Positions 45,020 through 53,662 of a stretch of 64,000 nucleotides of DNA are shown here, piece by piece. A program made the position numbers and the translations under genes. The notes under the pieces were generated by a model. The model had not been told where the DNA came from and did no database searches. It saw nothing but the letters and a program-made list of their open reading frames with translations. Positions within the stretch are counted from its first letter, which is position 1, and the number at the start of each line of letters is the position of its first letter. Origin of the DNA: Paenibacillus massiliensis 2301065 = DSM 16942 (lineage in GTDB: Bacteria; Bacillota; Bacilli; Paenibacillales; Paenibacillaceae); assembly GCF_000377505.1 (NCBI RefSeq), contig NZ_KB898192.1, forward strand, positions 1 to 64,000. The letters run 5' to 3'.

Positions 45020-48000
45020 TCAAGGCTCCAAGCCCCAGATCAGCGTATTGTTCAGGTACAATGGAGTCTTCTCCCATTCAGTATAAGAAGTCTTCGTTGA
45101 ATCGTAGGAGAAGTCATCGCTCTCATTGTAGTTAGACCAATCCGACTTGTTCACACGGATCTGAATGTCGCCAGAATTTGCACCAGGCTCCAGCGTTCCT
45201 GCTCCAGAAGCGAAGGAAATCTCCAGATAATGATCGGCACCCGCTACCGCCCCTGACAGTGGCACGAAGGTTCCGCGAACATTGCCGCTACCCACCGCCG
45301 CATAGTCACAATGGAATTCTTGGGACTGTCCGCCTTCAACGGTGTAGTAATACCGGACCTTCACGTCGCTGAGATTAACAGCCTCCGTTCCATGATTCGT
45401 CAATCGAAGATTGAAGCGAATCTGGTTGTCACTCGCATTGGTATCACTGGTTCTGTATTCAACCTTCACATCGCCCACAGCCGGTTCAGGTGCGGCTGTA
45501 GGGACAGCGCGAACCTCGGCCGAATCAGGACTTGTGCCGATGGCATTTACAGCATTCACTACATAGAAGTATGGAGTGTCATTTACCAGTTGAACATCTG
45601 TGTACGTGCTGTTGGTTACTGTTGTCACAGTCGTATAAGGACCTCCAGCTGTTGTGGAGCGTTTGACAGTATAGCTATCAGCTCCAGTAGACTTGCTCCA
45701 GCTCAACGTCACCTCTTGATCTCCAGCTGTTGCTTTGAGATTCGTTGGTGCTTTTGGAGCAGCTGGTTCTGGCTCGCCAATTCCGCCATTAATCAGACGA
45801 TCATACTCAGCGTAAGCGGTAGCAATGTCTACTTGCGACCAGAAGCGATGGTACGTAAATTCTGGTTCGCCGTTCTCCCAAGTTTTTGTCACTGGGTTCC
45901 AGGAGCTGTTGTACAGATTCTCAAGGTAAGACCATTTTGGATCTTCCTTCAGCTTCGGACGGATGTCGACAAAGCTTGCATAGACGCCGTTTCCTCCTCT
46001 AGCAGGGTCAGAAGGAATGGTATTGTTTCCTGGCATAATGTTGCCTTGGCCACCTTTTCCAGTCCAGCCAGCCGGGAAGAATACTTCTTTTTCGAAGTAA
46101 CGGGAGTAGGAACCGTTTTTCTCCGTCGTTACGATCCCGATGCCATCATTGTAATCCCAAGCTACATCCAGCAGATCCTTGGACAATTGAGCAGCCTCGT
46201 TGCCCAGCGCTGTATATTCGCCATTTTCCAGCTTCGTGGCAGCAGCGAAGAATGTGAGCGCTTTAACATAGCTTCCCAGTACACCAACATCTTGCCCAGG
46301 AGCCTTGGTAACTACACGAAGATTCGTGTTAGGCGCATGACCTGCAAAGCCATTCCAAGTCGCAGGCTGACCTGACCACTCCAGATTGCTTGGCAGCCAG
46401 AATTCACCTGGAGCCGACGTTGTAGCTACTTGTGCATTTTTACCACCAAGAATGCGGGTACCAGCTGCATTCAGATAGTAACCGTCATTGTCTGTAACCG
46501 GACGCTCGTTGGCAAATACATAGTCCATCGACCAATCAACCCAGTTCTGAACAACCTGTTTTGCCATTTGGAAGTTTTCGCTGGACGTTTCGCCATTTTT
46601 CGCCATGATGTAGTACAGCTCGGCAATACGCTCAACAGGCCAGGCCTGCATGCCGAACCAGTTGTTGGACGGTGGATCTTTATAGACAGGAGCAGACACA
46701 TAAGCCATATCATAGAAAGTGCTTGTGCCAGCAGGATATGCTTTGTAATCACCACCATAGCTATTGGTGGCTCCGCCTGCAATTGCACCCTCATTGGACT
46801 GCAGCCATGTGTAGAATTCCAGCTGACGCTTCAGGGACTTCTCCCAGTCCGCTTGGGCTGTAGGCGAATTCGGTACCAGACCGCCGTTCTCGTCATCGGA
46901 TAGAGCGTATGCGGCCATTACGTTTTGGTAGCCTTGGTGTACGTGGCTGGCCCCGATTCTCCAAGCCCAGTCTCCACCTTGACCAAGACCTCCACCCCAG
47001 GCTGTGTACCAGGACATCAGGTAGTGACTTGCATCCTTCCCGTTGCCTGCCTGTGGTGTGCCATCAGCAGCACTGCCAATGACCTGGAAGTATTTATCGT
47101 ACATGTTGTAGCGAAGGAAATCGCCCATTTTCTTGGCTTTTTCCAGATATACTTCATTATCGTATCCCAGTTCCTTCGCCCAGAACATCGCCTGCACAGC
47201 ACGGGCTTCCGCATCGGAAGCATTCGTGTAACGCCATTGAGCTGCAGGAGCTTGATTTTCCTTCGTGAACAGGGACATGAAGCCTTCCCCAGTCTTGCCG
47301 AAGGTTTTGTTATCCTGTGAAGGGTGTGGTATAGCCTCGAATACAGATTCCTGCTCACCACGCTGGAATGTATTCACATACGTTGCTGTATGGCTTGGAT
47401 TCAGCAGATTGCCGAAGCCATACCAGTTGTCCACATCCAGCAGCCAGTGCATAAGATAGCTTTGGTTGCTACCATACGTAGCCTTCAGTTCAGCATCAAG
47501 CGGGTCTTTTCCTGCTGGGTGCTTGCCAGACAGTTGGCTAGGGTATTGATCTGGGAACGGATATTCCGCAGCATAGGTAGCCGGGCTATTCGGATTGTAT
47601 TTATTTTGACTCGGCTGTTCTTCCTTGCCATCCCCCTCATTGATCGGAATAATGTATTTCTCCATATTATCCCATGCATCTTCCAGGTGGCTCCAATCTT
47701 CCGTATAGTATCCGTACAGCACTTCCAGCCACATCCAGTAGCTGTAAGCTTCCGAGGTTGTCATGTGCCCGTAGTCTGGCGCCTCACTAATCAGAGTCTC
47801 AATAGAGTGATAGGGAATGCCTTCAGCAGAGAAGTAACCGCTCGATGGCGATTTAATCTGGTCATACAGTTGGAGGAATCTTGTTGCTTCCGATGAGGAA
47901 GCTACTGCTTTTGGTGTGGAATCTTCTGCAGCCGCTGATGCGGTTGCCTGAAAGGAGCCGAACACCATAGTTAAGGACAATGTTGCTGTCATGGCGATGG

Positions 48001-48031
48001 AGAGAGGCTTTTTCCATGTAAATCTCCTCAT
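45020..48031 (-). CDS. cel48: GH48 reducing-end cellobiohydrolase with Fn3 and CBM3
   Basis: The 1003-residue secreted enzyme has a signal peptide (KPLSIAMTATLSLTMVFGSFQATASA) and a GH48 catalytic domain (about 45-755), including SEAYSYWMWLEVLYGYYTEDW with the proton-donor Glu region, and QGGDWAWRIGASHVHQGYQN. An Fn3 module (about 760-845, starting PKAPTNLKATAGDQEVTLSW) and a C-terminal CBM3 (about 850-1003) follow. GH48 enzymes work processively from reducing ends and are key exocellulases of bacteria. It is downstream of the GH9 gene in the same direction with 150 bases between, the classic GH9/GH48 pair for crystalline cellulose. No dockerin is present, so this is a free enzyme. Confidence 0.95.
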   Translation of the reverse strand: MRRFTWKKPLSIAMTATLSLTMVFGSFQATASAAAEDSTPKAVASSSEATRFLQLYDQIKSPSSGYFSAEGIPYHSIETLISEAPDYGHMTTSEAYSYWMWLEVLYGYYTEDWSHLEDAWDNMEKYIIPINEGDGKEEQPSQNKYNPNSPATYAAEYPFPDQYPSQLSGKHPAGKDPLDAELKATYGSNQSYLMHWLLDVDNWYGFGNLLNPSHTATYVNTFQRGEQESVFEAIPHPSQDNKTFGKTGEGFMSLFTKENQAPAAQWRYTNASDAEARAVQAMFWAKELGYDNEVYLEKAKKMGDFLRYNMYDKYFQVIGSAADGTPQAGNGKDASHYLMSWYTAWGGGLGQGGDWAWRIGASHVHQGYQNVMAAYALSDDENGGLVPNSPTAQADWEKSLKRQLEFYTWLQSNEGAIAGGATNSYGGDYKAYPAGTSTFYDMAYVSAPVYKDPPSNNWFGMQAWPVERIAELYYIMAKNGETSSENFQMAKQVVQNWVDWSMDYVFANERPVTDNDGYYLNAAGTRILGGKNAQVATTSAPGEFWLPSNLEWSGQPATWNGFAGHAPNTNLRVVTKAPGQDVGVLGSYVKALTFFAAATKLENGEYTALGNEAAQLSKDLLDVAWDYNDGIGIVTTEKNGSYSRYFEKEVFFPAGWTGKGGQGNIMPGNNTIPSDPARGGNGVYASFVDIRPKLKEDPKWSYLENLYNSSWNPVTKTWENGEPEFTYHRFWSQVDIATAYAEYDRLINGGIGEPEPAAPKAPTNLKATAGDQEVTLSWSKSTGADSYTVKRSTTAGGPYTTVTTVTNSTYTDVQLVNDTPYFYVVNAVNAIGTSPDSAEVRAVPTAAPEPAVGDVKVEYRTSDTNASDNQIRFNLRLTNHGTEAVNLSDVKVRYYYTVEGGQSQEFHCDYAAVGSGNVRGTFVPLSGAVAGADHYLEISFASGAGTLEPGANSGDIQIRVNKSDWSNYNESDDFSYDSTKTSYTEWEKTPLYLNNTLIWGLEP

Positions 48032-48181
48032 ACCCTAATCTTCCTTCCCATTATGAATTTTGGAATGATCAAGTGTGAAGCTTGCTTCTCTTTGGGCAAA
48101 TGATCTATTGAGGCGGAACAAGAAGTAAGGTGCACAATCACCATTGCTGGCTCTGCCTATTCAACTGTTCCAGCTCTCTTA

Positions 48182-50917
48182 TTAATCCAGCTCCGTTCCC
48201 CATGTCAACTCTTCCCCGACATAGAGTGAAATCCGATCCCAATCTCCAAAGCTGAGCATATTTCCGTTGTATGAGTAGTCATCGGACTCGTTATAATTCG
48301 TCCAGTTCGCCTTGTTGAAGCGAATCTGAATTTCGCCACTATCTGCTCCAGGGGCAAGTACACCTGCTCCAGAGGTGAATGAGATCTCCAGATAATAATC
48401 CGCGCCGGATACTGGCTGATCCAGCTTCACGAATTCTCCCTTCACATTGGAGCTTCCCAGCGCAGCATAATCACAGTGGAATTGCTGTGGCTGATCACCA
48501 TCTACTGTGAAATAGTAGCGCAGCTTCACATCCTGAAGTGCTACATCTTCATCGCCTGTATTGATAATTTTCAACGAGGGACGAATCTGATTGTCTGAAG
48601 CATTGCTGTCATTATTGCGATACTGTACCTTTAATGCTCCGACCTCAGGCGCAGTAACCTCCCGTGGCGCCCCTTGCACCTGAACCGAGTATACACTCTC
48701 GCCTACACTGTTCAGGGCAGATACCACATAGTAATACAGCTGACCATTAGTCACTGCACGATCTGTATAGCTCTTGTCTTGCGTTGCATCCAATTCGGTG
48801 TAAGGTCCCCCGTTCAGCTCGGAACGATAGACTTTGTAGCTCTGGGCATTCGTAGAAGCGCCCCAGGTAAGCCGGACTTCTCCATCGCCGGAAGCCGCCT
48901 GGACACTGCGAGGTGCTGCCGGAGCTGTCGGTGTACCCGGTTGACCGGCTCCTGGTTGATTGCCAAATACGAGCTGGCCAGCGTCGAATACCGGAATATT
49001 CATAGCCTTCACAGGCGTTGTGCCTGTTGAAGCGATGCCTTCGAAGGAGTAGTCGTTGCTGTTATTCCAGAAGCTTGTGTGCTGAGGTGCTGACAGGCGG
49101 AATTGAATTTCCTTGCGATACGCCGACTGTCCACCTGGATAGATCTTGGTTCCTGTAAAATCCACCTCCGTATAATAAATGTGATTGTCCGGATCATGCG
49201 GCTTAAGCGGAGACACTGTACCGCCCTGATTGTAGCCAGAGGCCGTCACTGTGATGTCGTCTGGACCATAACCAGCAGCTACGGCTTCGCTCAAATCGAC
49301 ATAATAACGGAAGCTCATCTGGTCACTGACTCTCGCAGGCCAGCCCGAACGATTGTTGAGCAGCGCCTTGATTTCGACAAAATTATTCCCGCTGGCATTC
49401 ACTGCCGCTTCAACGAACATTTCGTCCTCTCGCACCTCTGGTGTCGGGAAATTAGCCAATGGCTGCTGACCCTGTCCATGCAGAATTGCCATCTTCGCCA
49501 GCGCACCGGTGAAGGCTGCGTTGTAATCTGTAGCCACCTCATTCGACACGTAATCGCCGATACTGTCGGTATAGCCATCCGACTTGTTCGGACCTCCTAC
49601 TAACGCACCGTACAGCACGTGGCGGTGATCGTCAGGCACGGATTGACTATCTGCCCAGGAACCATGCGATGTCCGGTGATGCGGATGCTCTGGCGCATTG
49701 TTGCCAAAGCCGACCACATAGCTGCTATTCCGCGGATTATCGCCAAGCATGTACAGAATCTGACTTTCGGCGAACTCACGAGCGTTATCCTTCTTGCCTT
49801 CGTCCGTAACCCAATCCGAATATACGAAGGCCAGAAAAGCCTGATTCGCTGCGTAACGCAGTACACCCCACTGGTCCAGATAAGCTAGTCCACCTGGCGT
49901 ATAGCTGATTCTTTCCCCGGTTCCCTCCACACCGGTGCTCCAATATTGGATATTCTTGTCGATCGTGTTCACGTAACGGGCATCTCCCGTAATTCGAGCA
50001 AGCAGCAAGGATGCGCCAATATGCTTGTCATCCCATGCATGAGCCCATTTGTAATCCCAGTTACCACTCTGATCCTTGCCCCATAGATTGCTCGCAGCAA
50101 CGGCCTTGTCCAGATAAGTCTGTTCACCCGTCGCCATATACAGCCATACTCCACCCCAGCTCAGTTCATCTGCATAGCCGCTCCAGGAGTTGTAATACTG
50201 TTGAGCATCGGTAATGCTATCCGAGTACTTACCGCGGTACTGATCCGCGAATTGATACAGTTCCTTGGCATGCCGAAGCAGTTCAGCAGAATAAGCAGGA
50301 TCACTCTCCTTAAATATAATAGATGCGGAAGCTAGCGCCGCTGCTGTCTCGCCTGCCAGATCAGAACCTGGACGCTGAGCATCAATCTTGTGGGAAGGTC
50401 TGTTCATCTGCATAACCTCTGCAGGTCCCCACCAGTTATGGTCGTCCGCTCCGTTTCCTACCTGGCCATAGAACTCATTAGGTGCAGTATGCGCTTTCAT
50501 AAAATAGTCTGTCGCCCAACGAATATTGTCGAGAATCTCATCGAGCTGCCCAGTCTGCTCATAGCCATCACGATACTCATATACGGACCATGCCAGCATG
50601 GTGGAGGAGTACGCCATCGGAAGACCGAATTTGACATGGTCACCAGCATCGTACCATCCTCCGGTCAAATCATGACCTACATCCGATCCATCCGTCATTC
50701 CGGAATTGCCACGCCATTCGACACGATTATTTTCCGGCAAGGCTCCCGAACGCTGAGCTTCATAAAAATAAATCGACTTCTGCAGTGCCTCAGCGTAATT
50801 ATAATCTGTAGGAGCCGCTTGAATTGCGCCAGGAAAGGAATATACTCCCGCACCAATTGTAAGCGCTAACATAAAACGAACTGCTTTCTTTCCCGAAAGC
50901 TTGCTGCGTCCTCCCAT
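48182..50917 (-). CDS. cel9: GH9 processive endoglucanase with CBM3c, Fn3 and CBM3
   Basis: The 911-residue secreted cellulase has a signal peptide ending about SFPGAIQA. A GH9 domain (about 36-480) follows, with the catalytic Asp pair in GGWYDAGDHVKFGLPMAYS, the His block HHRTSHGSWADS, and acid Glu in SNEVATDYNAAFTGALAKM. Directly fused is a CBM3c (about 485-650) that feeds the chain into the active site. An Fn3 (about 665-750) and a substrate-binding CBM3 (about 759-911) nearly identical in type to that of Cel48 come after. It precedes cel48 and should act in synergy with it. A promoter and terminator lie upstream (see 50989-51098). Confidence 0.95.
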   Translation of the reverse strand: MGGRSKLSGKKAVRFMLALTIGAGVYSFPGAIQAAPTDYNYAEALQKSIYFYEAQRSGALPENNRVEWRGNSGMTDGSDVGHDLTGGWYDAGDHVKFGLPMAYSSTMLAWSVYEYRDGYEQTGQLDEILDNIRWATDYFMKAHTAPNEFYGQVGNGADDHNWWGPAEVMQMNRPSHKIDAQRPGSDLAGETAAALASASIIFKESDPAYSAELLRHAKELYQFADQYRGKYSDSITDAQQYYNSWSGYADELSWGGVWLYMATGEQTYLDKAVAASNLWGKDQSGNWDYKWAHAWDDKHIGASLLLARITGDARYVNTIDKNIQYWSTGVEGTGERISYTPGGLAYLDQWGVLRYAANQAFLAFVYSDWVTDEGKKDNAREFAESQILYMLGDNPRNSSYVVGFGNNAPEHPHHRTSHGSWADSQSVPDDHRHVLYGALVGGPNKSDGYTDSIGDYVSNEVATDYNAAFTGALAKMAILHGQGQQPLANFPTPEVREDEMFVEAAVNASGNNFVEIKALLNNRSGWPARVSDQMSFRYYVDLSEAVAAGYGPDDITVTASGYNQGGTVSPLKPHDPDNHIYYTEVDFTGTKIYPGGQSAYRKEIQFRLSAPQHTSFWNNSNDYSFEGIASTGTTPVKAMNIPVFDAGQLVFGNQPGAGQPGTPTAPAAPRSVQAASGDGEVRLTWGASTNAQSYKVYRSELNGGPYTELDATQDKSYTDRAVTNGQLYYYVVSALNSVGESVYSVQVQGAPREVTAPEVGALKVQYRNNDSNASDNQIRPSLKIINTGDEDVALQDVKLRYYFTVDGDQPQQFHCDYAALGSSNVKGEFVKLDQPVSGADYYLEISFTSGAGVLAPGADSGEIQIRFNKANWTNYNESDDYSYNGNMLSFGDWDRISLYVGEELTWGTELD

Positions 50918-50988
50918 GCTGTTCTGTGCCTCCTTCTCATGATTTGGGTGAAGCTGTAGAGCCTCCTTTCCGTCATGATCAGCAACAC

Positions 50989-51032
50989 AAAAAAGCCCGT
51001 CACCTCACTTTCATCTGAAGTAAAGGACGCGC
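50989..51032 (-). terminator. Terminator inside the cel9 upstream region (possible attenuator)
   Basis: Minus-strand hairpin GCgCGTC ... GACGgGC with inner TACTT/AAGTG pairing and six T lies 72 bases before the cel9 ATG and just downstream of a likely promoter (51070-51098). It could end the upstream cluster's transcript or act as an attenuator of the cellulase operon. The rest of 50918-51248 shows no gene. Confidence 0.65.
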
Positions 51033-51069
51033 TGCAGTGAATGCCCTGTCTTACTCTGGCCCTGCATTC

Positions 51070-51098
51070 AATATAGCACAATAAGTAAAAAATATCCA
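51070..51098 (-). promoter_or_regulatory. Candidate promoter of cel9
   Basis: Extended -10 TGC-TATATT and a weak -35 TGGATA separated by 17 bases, in an AT-rich stretch on the minus strand. Transcription would begin near 51063, upstream of the terminator at 50989-51032. Confidence 0.4.
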
Positions 51099-51248
51099 TT
51101 CTTTTACTATGATTTCCTTTTTTTATTTTTTCGTCTAGGCCGTTTACTTTCAAAAGCCTGGTACAGACTGCAAAAGGACTTATTTTCTCCACTTTTCCAG
51201 CCTGTACTCTTAACACCATACGTTCAGAGGAGCGAGACCCTCGAATGA

Positions 51249-51563
51249 TTACTTCTTCTTCTCCACGAGCCTGAGCACGTTGGAGAATTTCATCTGCAGC
51301 AATATCTCCGTGAGGATCACTTCATGCATCATATCCAGCACCGATTGATTAATCTTGAGTAAATCCTGGTTCGTTATCTTCTCAGGCGATCTTGTCGTCG
51401 AATTCAGCGTACCAAGGATGAACTGAATTTTCTCGGCCTCGGCATTCATGATATGTGCGAGTGACATCTCTTCCAGAGCGATTGAGGTTAGCAGCAAATT
51501 CACGGTATCCTTCTCGGTAACCGTAATCTTTGGGGTGATATTCGGTATTGTAGGCTGAGACAA
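51249..51563 (-). CDS. Small protein with IALEE...LAHIMNAEAEKIQ motif (paralogue of 52059)
   Basis: The 104-residue product begins at TTG 51563, chosen because GGAGG stands seven bases upstream. The core NLLLTSIALEEMSLAHIMNAEAEKIQFILG matches residues of the protein at 52059-52382 (SIAMEETAISHILNAEAEKIQAFVG), so the two are paralogues. Similar short proteins with an 'EL-x-HI-x-NAEAEKIQ' helix occur in spore-forming bacilli, often near exosporium or collagen-like proteins. I infer a spore-coat or exosporium link but see no proof. It is the last gene of a three-gene cluster. Confidence 0.75.
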   Translation of the reverse strand: MSQPTIPNITPKITVTEKDTVNLLLTSIALEEMSLAHIMNAEAEKIQFILGTLNSTTRSPEKITNQDLLKINQSVLDMMHEVILTEILLQMKFSNVLRLVEKKK

Positions 51564-51627
51564 GCAACTCCCTCCTTTGCTTTGATCTGTCACAAATCTG
51601 GCATCATTTAGACGAGTCGTCCTGACA

Positions 51628-52056
51628 TTAGCCCCTTCTTCCAATTTTGGCCATAGGGTGAAGCCAGGGAGGAATCTCAATAATTGGCGAACGAACAACC
51701 ATTGTAGGGGGACTCGCAACATGCGATGTCTTGTATACAGTTTGTGTTTTGTATACAGTCGGTCGCGCCACTACAGTACGCCGCTTTTGTGAACCTTCAT
51801 TGCCTTGCAGCGTGCGTATTCTGGTGCCGAGCCTGCGTGAGAGCAGATACCACTTCTGTGTCTCACCATTCAGCAGCACCGAGAAACGCGGCATAATCGT
51901 GTCCGTGAAAAATTGCAGGGGCATCAGCAATCGCTTCATAGACGCTTCCGAATCTACAGGAATTCCGTTTTGCTCAATCGCCTGTGACAGTCGGGACACT
52001 GCATCCACATAGTGATCTAACGATTGAGCAACCTCCTTCAGCTCCTGATGGATCAT
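51628..52056 (-). CDS. Unknown protein between two spore-type paralogues
   Basis: The 142-residue product has a helical N-terminal half (IHQELKEVAQSLDHYVDAVSRLSQAIEQNG ... LQFFTDTIMPRFSVLLNGETQKWYLLSRRLG) and a basic tail with the repeat VYKTQTVYKTSHV and Pro-rich end. I do not recognise a family. Start has GAGG seven bases upstream. It is transcribed between, and co-oriented with, the NAEAEKIQ-motif genes at 51249 and 52059, only two bases after the latter, so it is part of one operon and probably one structure. Confidence 0.7.
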   Translation of the reverse strand: MIHQELKEVAQSLDHYVDAVSRLSQAIEQNGIPVDSEASMKRLLMPLQFFTDTIMPRFSVLLNGETQKWYLLSRRLGTRIRTLQGNEGSQKRRTVVARPTVYKTQTVYKTSHVASPPTMVVRSPIIEIPPWLHPMAKIGRRG

Positions 52057-52058
52057 GA

Positions 52059-52382
52059 CTATTCCTCACATTCAACTTCAATGTGGCAGGCAGTCGTCTC
52101 CAACTCCATCGCATTTTCCATTTTTCTCAGCAGCAGCCATTCCTTCATCACTACTACATCAATGACTTTGAACACCTGCGCATTGAAACGGATAATCTCC
52201 TTCGTCGTCGGACAGCCTGGAAAATCCAGATTCTTGCCCACGAAGGCTTGAATCTTCTCGGCCTCGGCATTCAATATATGAGAAATGGCCGTTTCCTCCA
52301 TCGCGATGGACTTCAGGAGATCAATGACAACCTCTTCTTTAGTGGGCCTGAACCGCTCTTCTGGAATTTGCGGCATGCTCAT
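52059..52382 (-). CDS. Small protein with IAMEE...ISHILNAEAEKIQ motif (paralogue of 51249)
   Basis: The 107-residue product starts at ATG 52382, with AAGGAGGG eight bases upstream; the open frame begins earlier without a site. It has DLLKSIAMEETAISHILNAEAEKIQAFVGKNLDFPGCP, then MKEWLLLRKMENAMELE and an acidic tail with Cys. It is the first gene of a likely three-gene operon with its paralogue at 51249. Spore-related function is inferred from resemblance to short proteins of bacilli and is not shown. Confidence 0.75.
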   Translation of the reverse strand: MSMPQIPEERFRPTKEEVVIDLLKSIAMEETAISHILNAEAEKIQAFVGKNLDFPGCPTTKEIIRFNAQVFKVIDVVVMKEWLLLRKMENAMELETTACHIEVECEE

Positions 52383-52526
52383 GATAATCCCTCCTTGACT
52401 ATACCAGTAGTTATACAACCTACGTGATACAGTATGCAGGAGAAAAGAATGTGTTCCTGCCTAATCATTCGAGTCGGCAAAGGACTCCACAGTCTCCATA
52501 TCTCAGATCCCATAGTCGGCACCTTC

Positions 52527-52571
52527 AAAAAAATCCCGCCGCTGAATACAGACCATCCAGCAGCAGGACTT
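52527..52571 (-). terminator. Terminator of mtnU
   Basis: Twelve-pair stem GTCCTGCTGCTG/CAGCGGCGGGAT (with G-T pairs) followed by six T on the minus strand, 80 bases past the stop. Confidence 0.85.
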
Positions 52572-52650
52572 TCCTCACCATTATAATGATTACATTTACA
52601 TATTATAATTTTACATATACTGATTAGTACATTTTATTCTAATAGGTTAT

Positions 52651-53469
52651 TTAATTCAAAGAATACAGTGTCGGACGCCGATCCTCAAATACTGGAATGC
52701 GACCTCGCACCTCTGTGACGAGCCCTGGTGTAATGCTTCCCCGAACGATTCCTTCGGCTTCACCACCCTCTGCGACAATTTCCCCCCAGGGGTCAATGAT
52801 CGTCGAATGCCCGAAAAATTCCGTCTCTCCCCCGCGTCCCACGCGATTGCAGGCCAGCACGTACATCTGATTCTCAATTGCCCTTGCCGTGAGCAGTGTG
52901 CGCCAATGGTGAAGTCTTGGATGCGGCCACTCCGCCGGAACAATCAGCATATTCGCGCCTGATAAGGCAAGTGAGCGAGCCAGCTCAGGAAAGCGGATAT
53001 CGTAGCAGATCGAAGCACCTGCCCGGATGTGCCCGTCCAACTCAAACTGTACCTGCTCTGTACCAGCCTGCAAATACTTCTCCTCATCCATAAGACGGAA
53101 TAGATGAATCTTCGAATATGAGGCTACCGTGTTCCCTGCACGATCAAACACGTACATCGTATTGTAGATCTGTCCGTCCGCGCGCTTCTCCGCAATAGAC
53201 CCTGCGACTACATTCACAGCATGTGCACGTGCAAATTCGCTGACCCATGCCTGCGTCTCCTGCCCCTCTGGATCAGCCAGCTCATGAATGCGATCTAGGG
53301 CATAGCCTGTATTCCACATCTCTGGCAGCACGATCAGATCTGTAGGGCCGGTCTGAATGGCCTCCTGCATAAGCTTCTCGATATGACTCCGATTGTGTTC
53401 AGGATTACCAAGCGCGATATCCGCCTGAATAAGTGCGATATGGACCTGTGAATCTCCCAGTTGTGACAT
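52651..53469 (-). CDS. mtnU: Carbon-nitrogen hydrolase, omega-amidase MtnU type
   Basis: The 272-residue nitrilase-fold amidase has the catalytic triad: Glu in VLPEMWNTGY, Lys in SYSKIHLF and Cys in GASICYDIRFPELAR (about residue 150). MtnU (YkrU) hydrolyses 2-oxoglutaramate left by the MtnE glutamine transaminase in methionine salvage. The ATG at 53469 is preferred, six bases after GGAGG, with an ATG directly before it. It is divergent from mtnE with a spacer of about 190 bases, which fits the paired role. Confidence 0.85.
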   Translation of the reverse strand: MSQLGDSQVHIALIQADIALGNPEHNRSHIEKLMQEAIQTGPTDLIVLPEMWNTGYALDRIHELADPEGQETQAWVSEFARAHAVNVVAGSIAEKRADGQIYNTMYVFDRAGNTVASYSKIHLFRLMDEEKYLQAGTEQVQFELDGHIRAGASICYDIRFPELARSLALSGANMLIVPAEWPHPRLHHWRTLLTARAIENQMYVLACNRVGRGGETEFFGHSTIIDPWGEIVAEGGEAEGIVRGSITPGLVTEVRGRIPVFEDRRPTLYSLN

Positions 53470-53662
53470 CATACGCCTCCTTTTTCTATAATACTCCCGA
53501 TATTCGGTTCTCATGTAACGTAGTGACCTTATCATAGCCGCTTCATCCAGCTCTGTGCAACCGTGATTTCATGCAGATAGCAGGTTAATCCCCCCTATAC
53601 AACCCGGGAATATCATGATAGATTAAGCTTTAACGAAATTCAGACCCTACAATAAAGGTAGT

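Noticed and set aside
45311..46375. 354-codon frame antisense to cel48
   Set aside because: Shadow of the GH48 coding region; no ribosome binding site and no recognisable domain.
50918..51063. Cyclic di-GMP riboswitch upstream of cel9
   Set aside because: A GGTGACGGGC segment first suggested it, but the conserved GEMM core motifs are absent; the structure is explained as a simple terminator hairpin.
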